Made by a program: the position numbers and the translations under genes | Notes under the pieces: generated by a model | Seen by the model: the letters and a program-made list of their open reading frames with translations, nothing else | Database searches by the model: none | What the model was told of the DNA's origin: nothing | In this document: in pieces, positions 15,611 to 25,233 of the stretch | Position numbering within the stretch: the stretch's first letter is position 1 | Layout: each line of letters begins with the position of its first letter | Source of the DNA: Streptomyces aidingensis | GTDB taxonomy: Bacteria > Actinomycetota > Actinomycetes > Streptomycetales > Streptomycetaceae | Assembly (NCBI RefSeq): GCF_900112355.1 | Contig: NZ_FOLM01000015.1 | Location: 1 to 64,000 of the forward strand | Direction of reading: 5' to 3' | DNA length: 64,000 bases

Positions 15611-16970
15611 CGATATAGACGGTGTCGGGGTCGGTGTCCAGCGCGGTGGCCTGCCTGTCGGTGCGGAAGACCCAGCGCGGCGCTCCGTCAGTCAGGGACC
15701 GCCGCACCACGAAGGAGCCACCTGGCTGAAGTCCTCGGCCGTCGTAGACCGTTCCGGCATGGACCAGTGTCCCATCGGCGGTCTCCACCGCCGGTCCGCC
15801 GAAGTGCGTCTCCCCGGGTATCCACGAGAAGGGGAAGAGGCGCTGGGCGTCACGACGCACAGGCTCCTCCGGGCGGCCCGTGCCGCCCTCGGGCAGGCCG
15901 GCCGCGGCAAGCCACTGCTTTCCCGGAGCTTGGCGCCCTGGTCTGCCCGGACCCTCCGCCTCCTGGAAGTAGATCCGGCGCCCGCGCCGGACCGGGAGGG
16001 AACTGCGGACACCGTTCGTACCCCTGGGCATGAGAACGGGCCGGCCGTCCGCGGACCGCAGCAGGGAGACGGGGCGGGAGGGGACGACACGGTCCAGTTC
16101 GCTTCCATCGACGAGGGAGATCCGGGCGAGGGTCCGTGGGGTCCGGTACCCGCCGGCATCGCGGGACGCGGCCACGCTGACCCAGGCCGACTGTTCATCG
16201 GCGGCGACCACGATCTCCCGTCCGCCCTCCTCGTCGGCGACCGCCCATTCACGCTCGCCCGACGGCAGCCAGGATTCGAGCCGCACTCCGTCGAGAGCAG
16301 CCAGGCACCGGCCGTCCGCCAGCTGCTCGACGGTGCGCACGTCGTGGCGTGGCGTCCACTCCGGCGCCAGTTCCTCGACCAGCCGACGGGCGGTCCGGTT
16401 GGTCTCGCGGCGGGGTGCCGGCCCGCGCGGCCCGGCCAGTTCCTGGTGAGTGAGCGATCGTGGGGCGAGGAGATACCAGTCGCGCCGGGTCACCGTGGCG
16501 GTGTGTCCTTCGTGGTGGGCCTGTTCATCGCCCCAGTCGTCGGGCGGGGCCATCGTCAGCCGCAGTTCGGTCCCGCTCAGCCACTCCAGCTCCAGCACCT
16601 GGCGGCCGAGCCTCTCCTCGAAGGCGGAGACGACCTCGCCGGTCTCCAGGTTCAGCAGCAGAAGTTCGCCTTCGAAGAAGTAGCCGCCGTCGTAGCGGCC
16701 GGCACCGATGGCCAAGAGGTCCTGCGATGGATGGAACGCCATTCCGTGGACCGGGTAGTGGGAGCGGACAAGCGCACGGCAGGACTGGTCGCCGATGCCG
16801 TAGACCCCGACGGGAGCACCGCTGATGAAGCCGTAGCGGTGCCTGCCGGCAATGGCGAGCATGCCACGCTCCCGGTCGGCGACCACCAGGGCGGGATCGC
16901 CGGTCTCCGCGAAAGGCCGGTCCCCGAGAATACGATCGACATGCAGCGGCGAAGTCATGTTCGCGATCAT
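15432..16970 (-). CDS. Beta-propeller (WD40/PQQ-like) protein
   Basis: A 512-aa protein of repeated beta-rich units with no signal peptide. Examples are RHRYGFISGAPVGVYGI, GEREWAVADEEGGREIVVAA, RWVFRTDRQATALDTD, DTVYIAYDDGEIVALALADG and LLIGTSDGRILLCSTE. The units fit an eight-bladed or incomplete propeller, a protein-interaction scaffold. Its partners are unknown. ATG 16970 and ATG 16958 are both possible starts. A diverged, broken copy lies at 33421-34405, with identical DNA over the last 180 bp. Confidence 0.6.
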   Translation of the reverse strand: MIANMTSPLHVDRILGDRPFAETGDPALVVADRERGMLAIAGRHRYGFISGAPVGVYGIGDQSCRALVRSHYPVHGMAFHPSQDLLAIGAGRYDGGYFFEGELLLLNLETGEVVSAFEERLGRQVLELEWLSGTELRLTMAPPDDWGDEQAHHEGHTATVTRRDWYLLAPRSLTHQELAGPRGPAPRRETNRTARRLVEELAPEWTPRHDVRTVEQLADGRCLAALDGVRLESWLPSGEREWAVADEEGGREIVVAADEQSAWVSVAASRDAGGYRTPRTLARISLVDGSELDRVVPSRPVSLLRSADGRPVLMPRGTNGVRSSLPVRRGRRIYFQEAEGPGRPGRQAPGKQWLAAAGLPEGGTGRPEEPVRRDAQRLFPFSWIPGETHFGGPAVETADGTLVHAGTVYDGRGLQPGGSFVVRRSLTDGAPRWVFRTDRQATALDTDPDTVYIAYDDGEIVALALADGSVSWRQYLTVGEVPAIPTALTITQPGRLLIGTSDGRILLCSTEH

Positions 16971-17106
16971 CTCAAGGGCTCCGAGCTGAGGGCGTTCGAT
17001 GCGGTCGGCAGGGTACGGGTGGCAAGAGGTGCCCACGCTGGTCAGGCTGCCTGACTCCTGGGCCGCAAGGCGGGCGAGTTCTCCGTGCCTTTGAAGCTCG
17101 TGATTT

Positions 17107-18222
17107 CTACCTGTTCAGTCCGGGGAGCGGCGTGACGCTGGCGCGGATGACGGATTCGCTGGTCGCCAAGGCGCGGATCAGTTCCGTTCCCAGGTCATCA
17201 GGAAGAACGCCGAAGCCGAGGGCGCAGCGCTGGAGAAGATCGGTGCAGTCTCGGATCTGCTGCTCGGTGGCGAGCGTACGGAACCGGGGATGGGCGAGGC
17301 ATTCCCGGGCCGCGTAGCCGTCCGTGGCGATGACGGTGCGGTGGTGCAGACGGTCGCTGACCTGCCGAGCGGAGCGATCGTGTGCTGCGTAGGTGGCGTC
17401 GAGGATGACCAGGCCGAGACGGATGTCGAAGACGGTGAGGCCGGGTTCGGCCGCTCGCCGGACGTAGCCCTCGATCAGCGTGGCGAGAGGTTCGTCGGCG
17501 GTGCGGTCGAGGGCCTGTTGGCAGAGGACGGAGAGGCAGTGGGTGACGGCCTGTTCCCATGGGGCGCCGGGTGTCGTGGCTGCCAGCAGGGCTTCGGCGG
17601 CAGCCACGTCTCCGGAGACCAGAGCCGCGACGATGGCGACTTGGCGGCCGTCGAGCATGTGGTTTCCCAGGCCGCGGTGTGCGGTGATGTGTGCCAGGGC
17701 CTCGGCCCAGCGGCCGGCTGTGGTGAGGGTGCGGGTGCCGTCGGCGAGCACCACTCGCCACAGCCAGGCGCGGACCTCCTGGCGGTCCTCGGCCGTCGGG
17801 GTGAGGTGTGCCGGGATGGTGACGCCCTCGACGTCGGTGGCGGTGCTGCTGCTGACGGCTTCGTAGAGGGTGAGGAGGTGCTGGCGACCGTGGTCGCCTT
17901 GGCCGGCGCGGATGTGCAGGCGGGCGAGGTTCACGACGGGTTCGAGGGCGCGGATCGCGGTCATGCCGGGCAGAGGGCAGGCGTGGAGGTAGGCGGCGGC
18001 GTGCCGGAGGCACATCGTGCGGGCCGGGTCGGGCAGGCCGAGGTCGGAGGTGATGAGTGCGGCCTGGTTGAAGACCGCTGAGGCCAGGCCCTGGTCGGCC
18101 TCGCGCTGGGCCCGCCGGGAGAGCTCGGTCAGGGTGGCGACGCGTTCGGGCAGCGGCAGGCATGAGGGCCGGAAGCGGGCGACGAGCGGGAAGCGCTGGG
18201 CCGTGGGGCCGTGCGGGTCCAT
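17107..18222 (-). CDS. TPR-like helical protein of the lanthipeptide cluster
   Basis: A 371-aa all-helical protein of paired helices (QGLASAVFNQAALITSDLGL, RHAAAYLHACPLPGMTAI, LEPVVNLARLHIRAGQGDHG, GRWAEALAHITAHRGLGN). This is the pattern of tetratricopeptide-like proteins often found beside Streptomyces regulator and RiPP genes. It starts 45 bp after the methyltransferase stop in the same direction, so it is probably the last gene of the operon. A helper or regulator role is inferred from position only; no enzyme motif is visible. Confidence 0.6.
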   Translation of the reverse strand: MDPHGPTAQRFPLVARFRPSCLPLPERVATLTELSRRAQREADQGLASAVFNQAALITSDLGLPDPARTMCLRHAAAYLHACPLPGMTAIRALEPVVNLARLHIRAGQGDHGRQHLLTLYEAVSSSTATDVEGVTIPAHLTPTAEDRQEVRAWLWRVVLADGTRTLTTAGRWAEALAHITAHRGLGNHMLDGRQVAIVAALVSGDVAAAEALLAATTPGAPWEQAVTHCLSVLCQQALDRTADEPLATLIEGYVRRAAEPGLTVFDIRLGLVILDATYAAHDRSARQVSDRLHHRTVIATDGYAARECLAHPRFRTLATEQQIRDCTDLLQRCALGFGVLPDDLGTELIRALATSESVIRASVTPLPGLNR

Positions 18223-18267
18223 GAGCCCTCCGAGGGGCGGGCGGGCGAGGCGTGTGGGCGGGTGCCG

Positions 18268-20358
18268 TCAGGTCCAGTCGACGACGATCCGGTTCAGCGG
18301 GGTCGTGACGGCGAACACGCCTGGGCGGTCTTCTGGGGCGGGGGCGTCGAGCGGCTGGATCTCGAAAGAGGCGGTGCGGTCGCGGTATTCGCGGTCCCAG
18401 GTGCGGATGGCGTCGGCGACCTTGGCGGCGAGTTCGTCGCTGCCGGGGCCGTGGCCGATGACGCCGAATTCCCAGAGCTTGCCGCCCTCGGGGGTCTTCT
18501 CCGGGGACAGGCGGCGGGCGAGGTAGGTGAGGGCGCCCTTGTCCACGGCCGCGGTGGAGGAGGGGTAGGGGTCGTCGGTGAGGAGGGTTCCCTTGGCGGT
18601 GGGCGGGAAGAGCATGCGGATCAGGCCGGAGGGGACGGAACAGGTGACGAACAGCTCCATCCACTCCGGGGATTCCATCGCCCGGACCGTCATTCCGGTC
18701 CACTTCTCGGTGCGTGGCTGGTCCAGGACACCGGCCAGTGCGTCGGCGTCGATGTGCTGCCCGGCGGGGGTTTGGAGGCGCACGCTGCCGTCCGCGCTGA
18801 GCGGGACGACGCGGCGGTCGTCATCCGCGATGCCGCGGCGCAGCGGCATGAAGGTGTTCATCTCGCTGCTCAGGGAGACCCATCGGCCGTCGTGACGCTC
18901 CCAGGCGACGGAGCGGGCGACGCTACCCTTCAGACGCTGCGGCACCAGGAGGCGGCCTCCGGGGGCGAGCTGGTCGAGCCAGGCGTGGGGGATGCCGTGG
19001 GCGCCGACCGTGGCGATGATCCGGTCATAGGGTGCGCCCTCGGGGTGTCCGAGGGCGCCGTCGCGGGTCAGGGCCTGGACGTTGGTGCATCCGGCGGTGG
19101 CGAGGTGTGTGCGGGCGCCATCCACCAGGTCCTCGTCGACGTCGATGGTGGTGACGTGTCCCTGCGGGCCGGCCAGGTGGGCGAGGAGTGCGGCGTTGTA
19201 GCCGCTGCCGGCGCCGAGTTCGAGGATGCGGTCACCGGGTCGGACGTCGAGCTGGTCGAGCATGAGGGCGACGACGCCGGGCTGGGAGGCGCAGGAGATC
19301 GATGTGCCGTCGGTGTCGTACTTGATGTGCACCGGGGCGTTGGCGTAGGCGTCTTCGAGCGTGGCGTCGGGCACGAACAGGTGGCGCGGAACGGTCCGCA
19401 GGGCGTTCTCGACCTGGGCGGTGCGGGCGTGGCCGTTGGCGCGGATGCGGTCGACCAGGGCGTTGCGGAGCCGTTCGGCGTCGGTCTCCTGCGGGGTGAT
19501 GGTGCCGGTGTTCTGGGAAGTCACCGCGCCGACGTTAACGGCCGGGGGCGTGCCCTCGGCGGGCGACGCGGTGGTGTCACTCGATCCCATGACTACCTCT
19601 CGTGCGATGTGGGAGATGGCGTGCTGGTCGCCGCGGGGGAGACCGGCGCGGTTGGCGTGGAAGATCAGGTGGTGGGCGAGGACGGCCCGCAGCCCCCGAG
19701 TGAGGAGACCGTCGGCGGCGAGGCGGGCCAGCGCGGCGCCCGTCTGTTCGAAGGCGTCCACCCAACCCACGTGCCCGTGGAGCGGCCCGCCCGGACGGCA
19801 CAGGCTGCGGGCGTCGGTGGTCATCAGTCGGCGCATCGCGGGTGCCAGGGCAGCGGCTCGTCCGGGAGCCATGGGTCCGGCGGCTGGACGCAGGTCGGCG
19901 ACCTTGGCCCAGACGTCACCCTGCTCGAACCAGTCGAGACCGGCCGCCCGCATCATTGCGCTCGCCAGGAGAACAGCGGTCTCCCGGCGGCCGAGCCGTC
20001 CGGGCCGGGGCTGGTGGGCGAGCAGGTGGCGGCTGTCCTGGTGGAACAGTTCGTGAGCGGCCTCCATGGCTTCGGTGCCGCCGAACGCGAAGGTCTCCGG
20101 CTCGTAGATGCCGCGTGCCGAGGACAGGACGGTTCTGTCGGCGGTGAGTCCGCTGAGCAGCGAGACGATGAGCGGGGACGGCTCGGCGGCTCGGTAGCGC
20201 AGCGGCCAGGGTTGCTTGTTCATGAACCACCAGCCGGTGAGCTGCCCGGCCTCCTCGGCCGCGAGCAGCGTCGGGCCTATGTGCTCGGTGATGGCGCGCT
20301 GCCTGGTCTCGCGGTCGGTGAAGGTGATGCTGTGCTGCTGCCAGCGGTCCTGGGACAT
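18268..20358 (-). CDS. Thiopeptide-type/SpaB_C domain fused to an FxLD-system methyltransferase
   Basis: A 696-aa fusion. Residues 1-250 match the thiopeptide-type bacteriocin biosynthesis (SpaB_C) domain that completes split LanB enzymes: WQQHSITFTDRETRQRAI, GWWFMNKQPWPLRY and AMEAAHELFHQDSRHLLAH. A linker of about 50 residues follows. Then comes an isoaspartate-methyltransferase-like domain with SAM motif DRILELGAGSGYNAALL and VTTIDVDEDLVDGARTHL. In related clusters these domains are usually separate genes. An internal ATG at about 19590 (MGSSDTTASPAEG) could also start the methyltransferase alone. The likely role is tailoring of the FxLD precursor at 24820-24987. Confidence 0.8.
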   Translation of the reverse strand: MSQDRWQQHSITFTDRETRQRAITEHIGPTLLAAEEAGQLTGWWFMNKQPWPLRYRAAEPSPLIVSLLSGLTADRTVLSSARGIYEPETFAFGGTEAMEAAHELFHQDSRHLLAHQPRPGRLGRRETAVLLASAMMRAAGLDWFEQGDVWAKVADLRPAAGPMAPGRAAALAPAMRRLMTTDARSLCRPGGPLHGHVGWVDAFEQTGAALARLAADGLLTRGLRAVLAHHLIFHANRAGLPRGDQHAISHIAREVVMGSSDTTASPAEGTPPAVNVGAVTSQNTGTITPQETDAERLRNALVDRIRANGHARTAQVENALRTVPRHLFVPDATLEDAYANAPVHIKYDTDGTSISCASQPGVVALMLDQLDVRPGDRILELGAGSGYNAALLAHLAGPQGHVTTIDVDEDLVDGARTHLATAGCTNVQALTRDGALGHPEGAPYDRIIATVGAHGIPHAWLDQLAPGGRLLVPQRLKGSVARSVAWERHDGRWVSLSSEMNTFMPLRRGIADDDRRVVPLSADGSVRLQTPAGQHIDADALAGVLDQPRTEKWTGMTVRAMESPEWMELFVTCSVPSGLIRMLFPPTAKGTLLTDDPYPSSTAAVDKGALTYLARRLSPEKTPEGGKLWEFGVIGHGPGSDELAAKVADAIRTWDREYRDRTASFEIQPLDAPAPEDRPGVFAVTTPLNRIVVDWT

Positions 20359-20381
20359 GTCGGGGGCCCTTCGGTCAGTGA

Positions 20382-21653
20382 TCAGGCGAGGAGCAGGCAG
20401 GCGTCCCAGGCGGAACGGGGCGGCGTTGCGGTGGCCGGGGCGAGGAGTGCCAGCGCTGTTCCTGCCGCGCCGTTGAGGAAGCCGGAGCCGGCCGCTTTGT
20501 CCCGCGCGATGGCGGCGGCGGTCTCGGCCGGGTCGGCTCCGGGCGGGCATACGGCGCTGAGCAGTGGCGGGAGGGTGGCGCGGAGCAGTGCGGCGGTCTC
20601 GGGGCGGGCGTCGTCGGCGGTCCGGGCGGCGATGTGGGCGAGACCGGCGAATCCGTGGCACATGCCGCGGTCGGTCGTGGCCCGCAACTGGGAGGGATCG
20701 GTGAGAGCGGCGGCGAGGGCTCTCTCCGCCTCGGCCTGCCGGTTGGCGTCTTCCAGCGCGATGGCGGCCAGTTGCTGGGCGCGGGCGAGGCCGGCGGTGC
20801 CGTAGCACCAGGACGGACGGCGCGGCCCGCCCGAGGAGAGCCGTCCGCTGCGCAGTTCCGCCCGCGTCACCCAGTACGGCCAGCCGGTTCCCTGGCCTGA
20901 GTCCTGCTGCCAGCGGTCCAGCCACGCCAGGATCGTGCGGATGGCTTCACGGTGCCCGTTGACGAGGATGCCCCTGCGGGCGGACAGGGCCAGAAAGGCC
21001 AGGACTCCACCGACGCCGTGTGCCGCACCGTTGTTGGCGTGCCCACCGGGGTACCGCTCGTCCGGCTGTCCCGAGGGGCCGCTTGCCGTCCACCAGCCCG
21101 GGAGGAGGTCACCGTGGTCGGTGATCGGTTCGGTCAGGCGCACGCAGTACTCCAGGACTCCGCGCAGCAGCGGGCTTGCCGGGGTGTGGTGCAGCAGGTG
21201 GGCGCCGTAGCCTGCCAGGCCGCGGACGACGTCGAACTCGGCGAGCGCCGGGGGACGCCCGGTGTCGATGCGCCAGTGGGCGGCGTCCAGGCGTCGGCGG
21301 ACATCCTTGGCCATCTGGGCATTCAGCGTGGCGAGAGCCCGCTGGTAAGAGCCGGGCTGATGCTCGGCGGCGCAGGCCAGGACGTAGGCGAAGGCGGGAG
21401 CGCCGTAAAACGGGTGGCTGTCGGCGCCGCTGGTGAGCGGCTTCTGGGTACCGGCGGCAAGCCAGTCATGGGCGCGCTGCCACGGACCCAGGCCGGCCGC
21501 GGCCCGTTCGACGTGCAGCAGAGCGATGCCGGGCACGCCGTACGCGAGGTGCTGCCGGTCCGCCGCCGCATGCGACCCCGTGGGCGCGGTCTCCGGATCG
21601 GCGAGCAGGTCCGCGACCGCCTGTGTCAGCTCCAGTGCGGGGAGGGCCGTCAC
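20382..21653 (-). CDS. lanC: Lanthionine synthetase C-like cyclase
   Basis: A 423-aa LanC-family cyclase that adds Cys thiols to dehydrated residues to form thioether rings. Zinc-ligand motifs are intact: SWCYGTAGLARAQQL (Cys) and MCHGFAGLAHIAA (Cys-His), with NNGAAHGVGGVLAFLAL as the conserved Gly-rich helix start. The GTG start overlaps the LanB stop (GTGA), so the two are translationally coupled. The protein begins VTALPALELTQAVADLLA. No truncation is seen. Confidence 0.9.
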   Translation of the reverse strand: MTALPALELTQAVADLLADPETAPTGSHAAADRQHLAYGVPGIALLHVERAAAGLGPWQRAHDWLAAGTQKPLTSGADSHPFYGAPAFAYVLACAAEHQPGSYQRALATLNAQMAKDVRRRLDAAHWRIDTGRPPALAEFDVVRGLAGYGAHLLHHTPASPLLRGVLEYCVRLTEPITDHGDLLPGWWTASGPSGQPDERYPGGHANNGAAHGVGGVLAFLALSARRGILVNGHREAIRTILAWLDRWQQDSGQGTGWPYWVTRAELRSGRLSSGGPRRPSWCYGTAGLARAQQLAAIALEDANRQAEAERALAAALTDPSQLRATTDRGMCHGFAGLAHIAARTADDARPETAALLRATLPPLLSAVCPPGADPAETAAAIARDKAAGSGFLNGAAGTALALLAPATATPPRSAWDACLLLA

Positions 21654-24600
21654 GGTGTCCTCCCGGAAGTGCGGGCGGCCCAGGCCATCGCGGCGCAGCG
21701 GGCGAGGTACAGGCAGACCTCTTCCTCGGGGAAGTTCACCGCGACATGCCGTACGAAGTGGGTGTGGAGGAGAGAGGTCAGCACGTCGTCGGGATCAATG
21801 CCTCTGGTGTCCGGGCCGGGGAGATGGGCGCGGTAGGCGGCAAGGGATATGTCGCGGTCGGCCCAGGCCGCCACGGTTTCCTTGCCGCCGGGGACGCTGC
21901 GCAGCGCCGCCCAGCCGTCCGAGGGGTCGGCCAGCCGTACGGCCTCGGTGAGCTGCGGACGCGGCACGGGTGTGGGCGAGGTCGGCGGGATGTGGTCGAT
22001 CAGCCAGCGTGTCCCGGCCTCGACGCTGCCGAGGAACGCGGCAGCGATGGCGAGGAAGTGTGCCGCCACCAGGGCTCGCTGGCCGGGGCGGTGCCGCTGG
22101 GAGAGCTGGGCGACGACGGCGCGCGAATCCGCGCGGAACACCTCCTCCGCCGCTTCCCAAGCGGCGCCCGATCCCCAGCGGCCCATCTCGCGGTAGGAGG
22201 TGGGGTAGCGCAGGTCCGACAGCAGCCCAAGGACGCGCAGCTCGTCGGCCCAGGCGCTCACCGCGCGTACGGTGTCCGCGAAGGCGTCAGGGCCGGGCAG
22301 CGCGATACGCAGCCGCAGGTGCTGCTCGGGGTCCCGGAAGCGGATGAACCACCAGGGCGGGCCGCCGAGTCGGCGCAGGAGCTCCGGCAGGTGCCGGGTG
22401 AGCAGAGCATCCTGGCGGCGGAGGTCTCCGTACAGGGCTGCCAGCAGCAGCGACGAGGCGCCTGGGGACTGCGACTGCGCCGCGGTGAGGGCGCGCTCCC
22501 AGGTGGGTGCGGGCAGGGCCGGCCAGGCCGGCGGCCGGATGGCTTTGAGGGGCACGACAACCTCGTGGGCACGTCCACCGCACCAGCCGAACGACTCGGC
22601 CGGCGGCGCCTCGACCAGAACGGCCACCGGGGACCGGCGAAGATGCCGACGCAGCAGAGCGCGGTGTCCGGGTTGATCGAGGTCGAGCAGCAGGCGCCGG
22701 TCGTCCTCGGTCAGGTAGACGCGCTGCGGCAGCCGCCGACGGACCCGCCAGTCGCCGAGGGCTGCATCCCACTCCTCCCGAGGGTGGTCGTGAGCGGGTA
22801 ATTCGGCCGCCGTCAGGCGCCAGCGGGCGGGAGCGAGCACCGTGCGCCCGTACCGCAGCCTGGGCAGGAACGGCATCCCGGCCGCCGCGCCCCAGTCGAA
22901 GGTGGTGACCTGGGCGCACTGGGCGCGGGGCAGTTCCGTGAGGAAGCGGACCAGGGGAGGGGTGTGGGTGGTGAGGTTCAGGGCGTGCATCCCCACGGGC
23001 TCGATGCGCCGGCCGAGCTCGGGGGCGGCCAGGTACATGCGGCGGCCGTCACAGCCCACCGCGAGATCACCGGGCGTGAGCACGTGACGAGCGGGGGCCC
23101 GGTGCTCCTGCACGCTCAGCACGACCGGCAGCACCTGCGGGGCGCGGGTCACATCCGCGGCCCCGGGCAGCAGCGGCGGGAAGGAGAGCTGCACGGGAAT
23201 GGTGCCGTCATCGGCGGTCGGCAGCTCAGCCAGCTCCACCATCAGAGCCCGGCGTTCCTCGGAATCCAGAACGCCGAGGAAACGGCCGGTGGATACGCCG
23301 GCGCCCCGTGACACGCTCATCACCTCCAGCCGGAACCTCCCGCGCTGCAACTCCTCAGCTCCAGTGGCATACACGCGCACGCCGACCTCCACATGTGGTG
23401 GCAGCCGGGGAACTTCCGGACCCACGTCCATGGCGGCGATCAGGTCATCGGTAAGGACCACCTCCTCGTGTCCGTCCAGCGCTGCTGACTGCGCCAGATG
23501 CACGAGGACGTCGTCCCGAGCGGAGAGGCGCGGGCGGCGGGCCTCGGCCGGAGTGCCCGGGTAACCGTCAGGAAAGCCGGTGCCGCTGTCGGCCAGGACC
23601 TCCTGGAGCGGCACCATCGTGCCGACCCCGTAGCGCTCGTAGAACCGCTGGTGGTAGGCACCCCACGCCGCGGTCCCGTACGGGCGGGCACTCACCCGGG
23701 CCAGCACCAGGGCAGCTCGCTCGACCTCACGGGCGACCGCCTCGGGAAGCTCGATCCGTGCACCCAGGCTCAGATCGAGCGAGAGTGGATGACGACGCAG
23801 GCCCGGCTCGATGGCACGCATCCGGGCCGTGACGTGCTGTCGGCCGCCGCGCGTTCCGCAGCCCGCCAGGCCCGCCCGGACCTCATGCAGCCCACGCACC
23901 ATCTCCGTGACCGCCGGGATGGTCTCCGCCGCGACGGAGTCGAGCTGACCGAGCAGGTACGCCAGGGCATCAGGCTCCGTGCTCGGCGCGTGCAGGCTCG
24001 TCATCAGCACCTGCCGCTTCACCAGCTCCCGCAGCAGCGTCCGCACCTTCTCCGGCCCGGCCGCAGGGAATTCCGCCTCGATCTTGTCGGCCAGCACGGC
24101 GAAAGGAAGAGGCGTGCGGGCCACTGCCAGCACCGCCTGCACCGGCTCGGTCAGGGCAAGGGAGACCTCGACCGCCCGTGTGCGCTCCTCCTGGGCGTCG
24201 AGCTGGTAGGGAACGATGAGCCGGTCATCGCGTCGGCTCACGGCGTTGTTGACCACCACGGGGAGCCGGTCGAGCAGCTCGGGGCACGACTCCAACCGCC
24301 CGACCACCGCAGTCAGCCACGCCGCGCTCGCGCGGGCGGTGACGACAGGAGCGGAGCCCCACGCCACGCGCGCTCGCGACCCGAAAGCAGCCGTTGCCAC
24401 GCCGGCGAACAGGCCGAAAGGCGTTGCCCGGTGTTCAGCACGCTGGACGTATCGGGCCACGGACGCCACCGCGCGCCGTACCTCCCGCGCCCCCGGATTC
24501 CTGGACGAGCACAGAGCCCGCATCTGATCGGCGAGAACGGGACTGGCGTGCTCCAGCGTCTCCGCAAAGCCGGCACTGGACCACACCTCCCGCAGCCAGA

Positions 24601-24730
24601 CGAGCTGGGCAGCGGTTGCCTCAGGCGACGGATCTTCCACGTCAGGGCACGGCGGAACGGACAACACCGGCCGTGCGACAGCGCGCACGAGCACGGCTCT
24701 GCCAGCTCGGAACGTTGTGCTCGGGGCCAT
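21650..24730 (-). CDS. lanB: LanB-type lantibiotic dehydratase
   Basis: A 1026-aa dehydratase that glutamylates and eliminates Ser/Thr of the precursor. The N-terminal domain shows family segments such as REVRRAVASVARYVQRAEHR followed by ATPFGLFAGVATA, and YHQRFYERYGVGTMVPL. The C-terminal elimination-type domain shows WWFIRFRDPEQHLRLRIALP and DLRYPTSYREMGRWG. The open frame runs on upstream through the precursor region, but ATG 24730 (MAPSTTFRAGRAVLVRAVAR) has a good ribosome site (GGAAGAGG) and follows the precursor stop by about 90 bp. It is followed without a gap by lanC. Confidence 0.9.
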   Translation of the reverse strand: MAPSTTFRAGRAVLVRAVARPVLSVPPCPDVEDPSPEATAAQLVWLREVWSSAGFAETLEHASPVLADQMRALCSSRNPGAREVRRAVASVARYVQRAEHRATPFGLFAGVATAAFGSRARVAWGSAPVVTARASAAWLTAVVGRLESCPELLDRLPVVVNNAVSRRDDRLIVPYQLDAQEERTRAVEVSLALTEPVQAVLAVARTPLPFAVLADKIEAEFPAAGPEKVRTLLRELVKRQVLMTSLHAPSTEPDALAYLLGQLDSVAAETIPAVTEMVRGLHEVRAGLAGCGTRGGRQHVTARMRAIEPGLRRHPLSLDLSLGARIELPEAVAREVERAALVLARVSARPYGTAAWGAYHQRFYERYGVGTMVPLQEVLADSGTGFPDGYPGTPAEARRPRLSARDDVLVHLAQSAALDGHEEVVLTDDLIAAMDVGPEVPRLPPHVEVGVRVYATGAEELQRGRFRLEVMSVSRGAGVSTGRFLGVLDSEERRALMVELAELPTADDGTIPVQLSFPPLLPGAADVTRAPQVLPVVLSVQEHRAPARHVLTPGDLAVGCDGRRMYLAAPELGRRIEPVGMHALNLTTHTPPLVRFLTELPRAQCAQVTTFDWGAAAGMPFLPRLRYGRTVLAPARWRLTAAELPAHDHPREEWDAALGDWRVRRRLPQRVYLTEDDRRLLLDLDQPGHRALLRRHLRRSPVAVLVEAPPAESFGWCGGRAHEVVVPLKAIRPPAWPALPAPTWERALTAAQSQSPGASSLLLAALYGDLRRQDALLTRHLPELLRRLGGPPWWFIRFRDPEQHLRLRIALPGPDAFADTVRAVSAWADELRVLGLLSDLRYPTSYREMGRWGSGAAWEAAEEVFRADSRAVVAQLSQRHRPGQRALVAAHFLAIAAAFLGSVEAGTRWLIDHIPPTSPTPVPRPQLTEAVRLADPSDGWAALRSVPGGKETVAAWADRDISLAAYRAHLPGPDTRGIDPDDVLTSLLHTHFVRHVAVNFPEEEVCLYLARCAAMAWAARTSGRTP

Positions 24731-24819
24731 CACTGCCTCTTCCACTACCTCTGGGGCCGGAGGCCGGTGCCGCCGCACGGTGGCGCGCGGCGGCACCAGC
24801 CCGGGATCGGTTCTGGAGA

Positions 24820-24987
24820 TCAGGCGACGTTGGTGGTGCAGGCGCCGCAGGTGGTGCCGCAGTTGTCGTCGGTGAGATTGGTCAGACCGGCGACATCGCC
24901 CACTTCCAACAGGGCCACGTCCAGGTCGAAGCCGTCCCCCGACGGGGACGACGGCGAGATGCCGTTCTGCACAGGGACGTTGGACAT
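24820..24987 (-). CDS. FxLD-family lanthipeptide precursor
   Basis: A 55-aa peptide gene. The leader contains GDGFDLDVALLEVGDVAG, with the FDLD that names the FxLD family. The core is Thr- and Cys-rich: TNLTDDNCGTTCGACTTNVA, with Cys at 43, 47 and 50 and eight Thr residues of the C-terminal half as dehydration targets. AGGAG sits 7 bases before ATG 24987. It lies directly before lanB in the same direction, so it is the natural substrate of LanB, LanC and the methyltransferase fusion. No exporter is seen nearby. Confidence 0.9.
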   Translation of the reverse strand: MSNVPVQNGISPSSPSGDGFDLDVALLEVGDVAGLTNLTDDNCGTTCGACTTNVA

Positions 24988-25233
24988 CAACACTCCTCAC
25001 ATCGGTCGGTCAGGACCGGGGTGTCAACCCGCTTCGAGCGGAGCGTATTCACGCAGCTACGCTCCCGACTGCTTATCGGCCATCCTGTCCGCGAGGCTCC
25101 CGCCTCCGCGCCGCGTGCGTACAAGTGGACAGGGGCGGATGGATTCCGGCCGATACGGTCTCCGGGCCCGACGGCGGCCCGCGACTGCGAAAACTCGGCC
25201 GCTCTACCAGAACGGAACAGGCCAGGTGGCTGC

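Noticed and set aside
14292-17054. A 920-aa plus-strand open frame
   Set aside because: It is antisense to the integrase tail and the propeller gene; only the relaxase-like stretch within it looks coding.
18211-20805. An 864-aa plus-strand open frame
   Set aside because: It lies antisense to the methyltransferase fusion, which has SpaB_C and SAM motifs.
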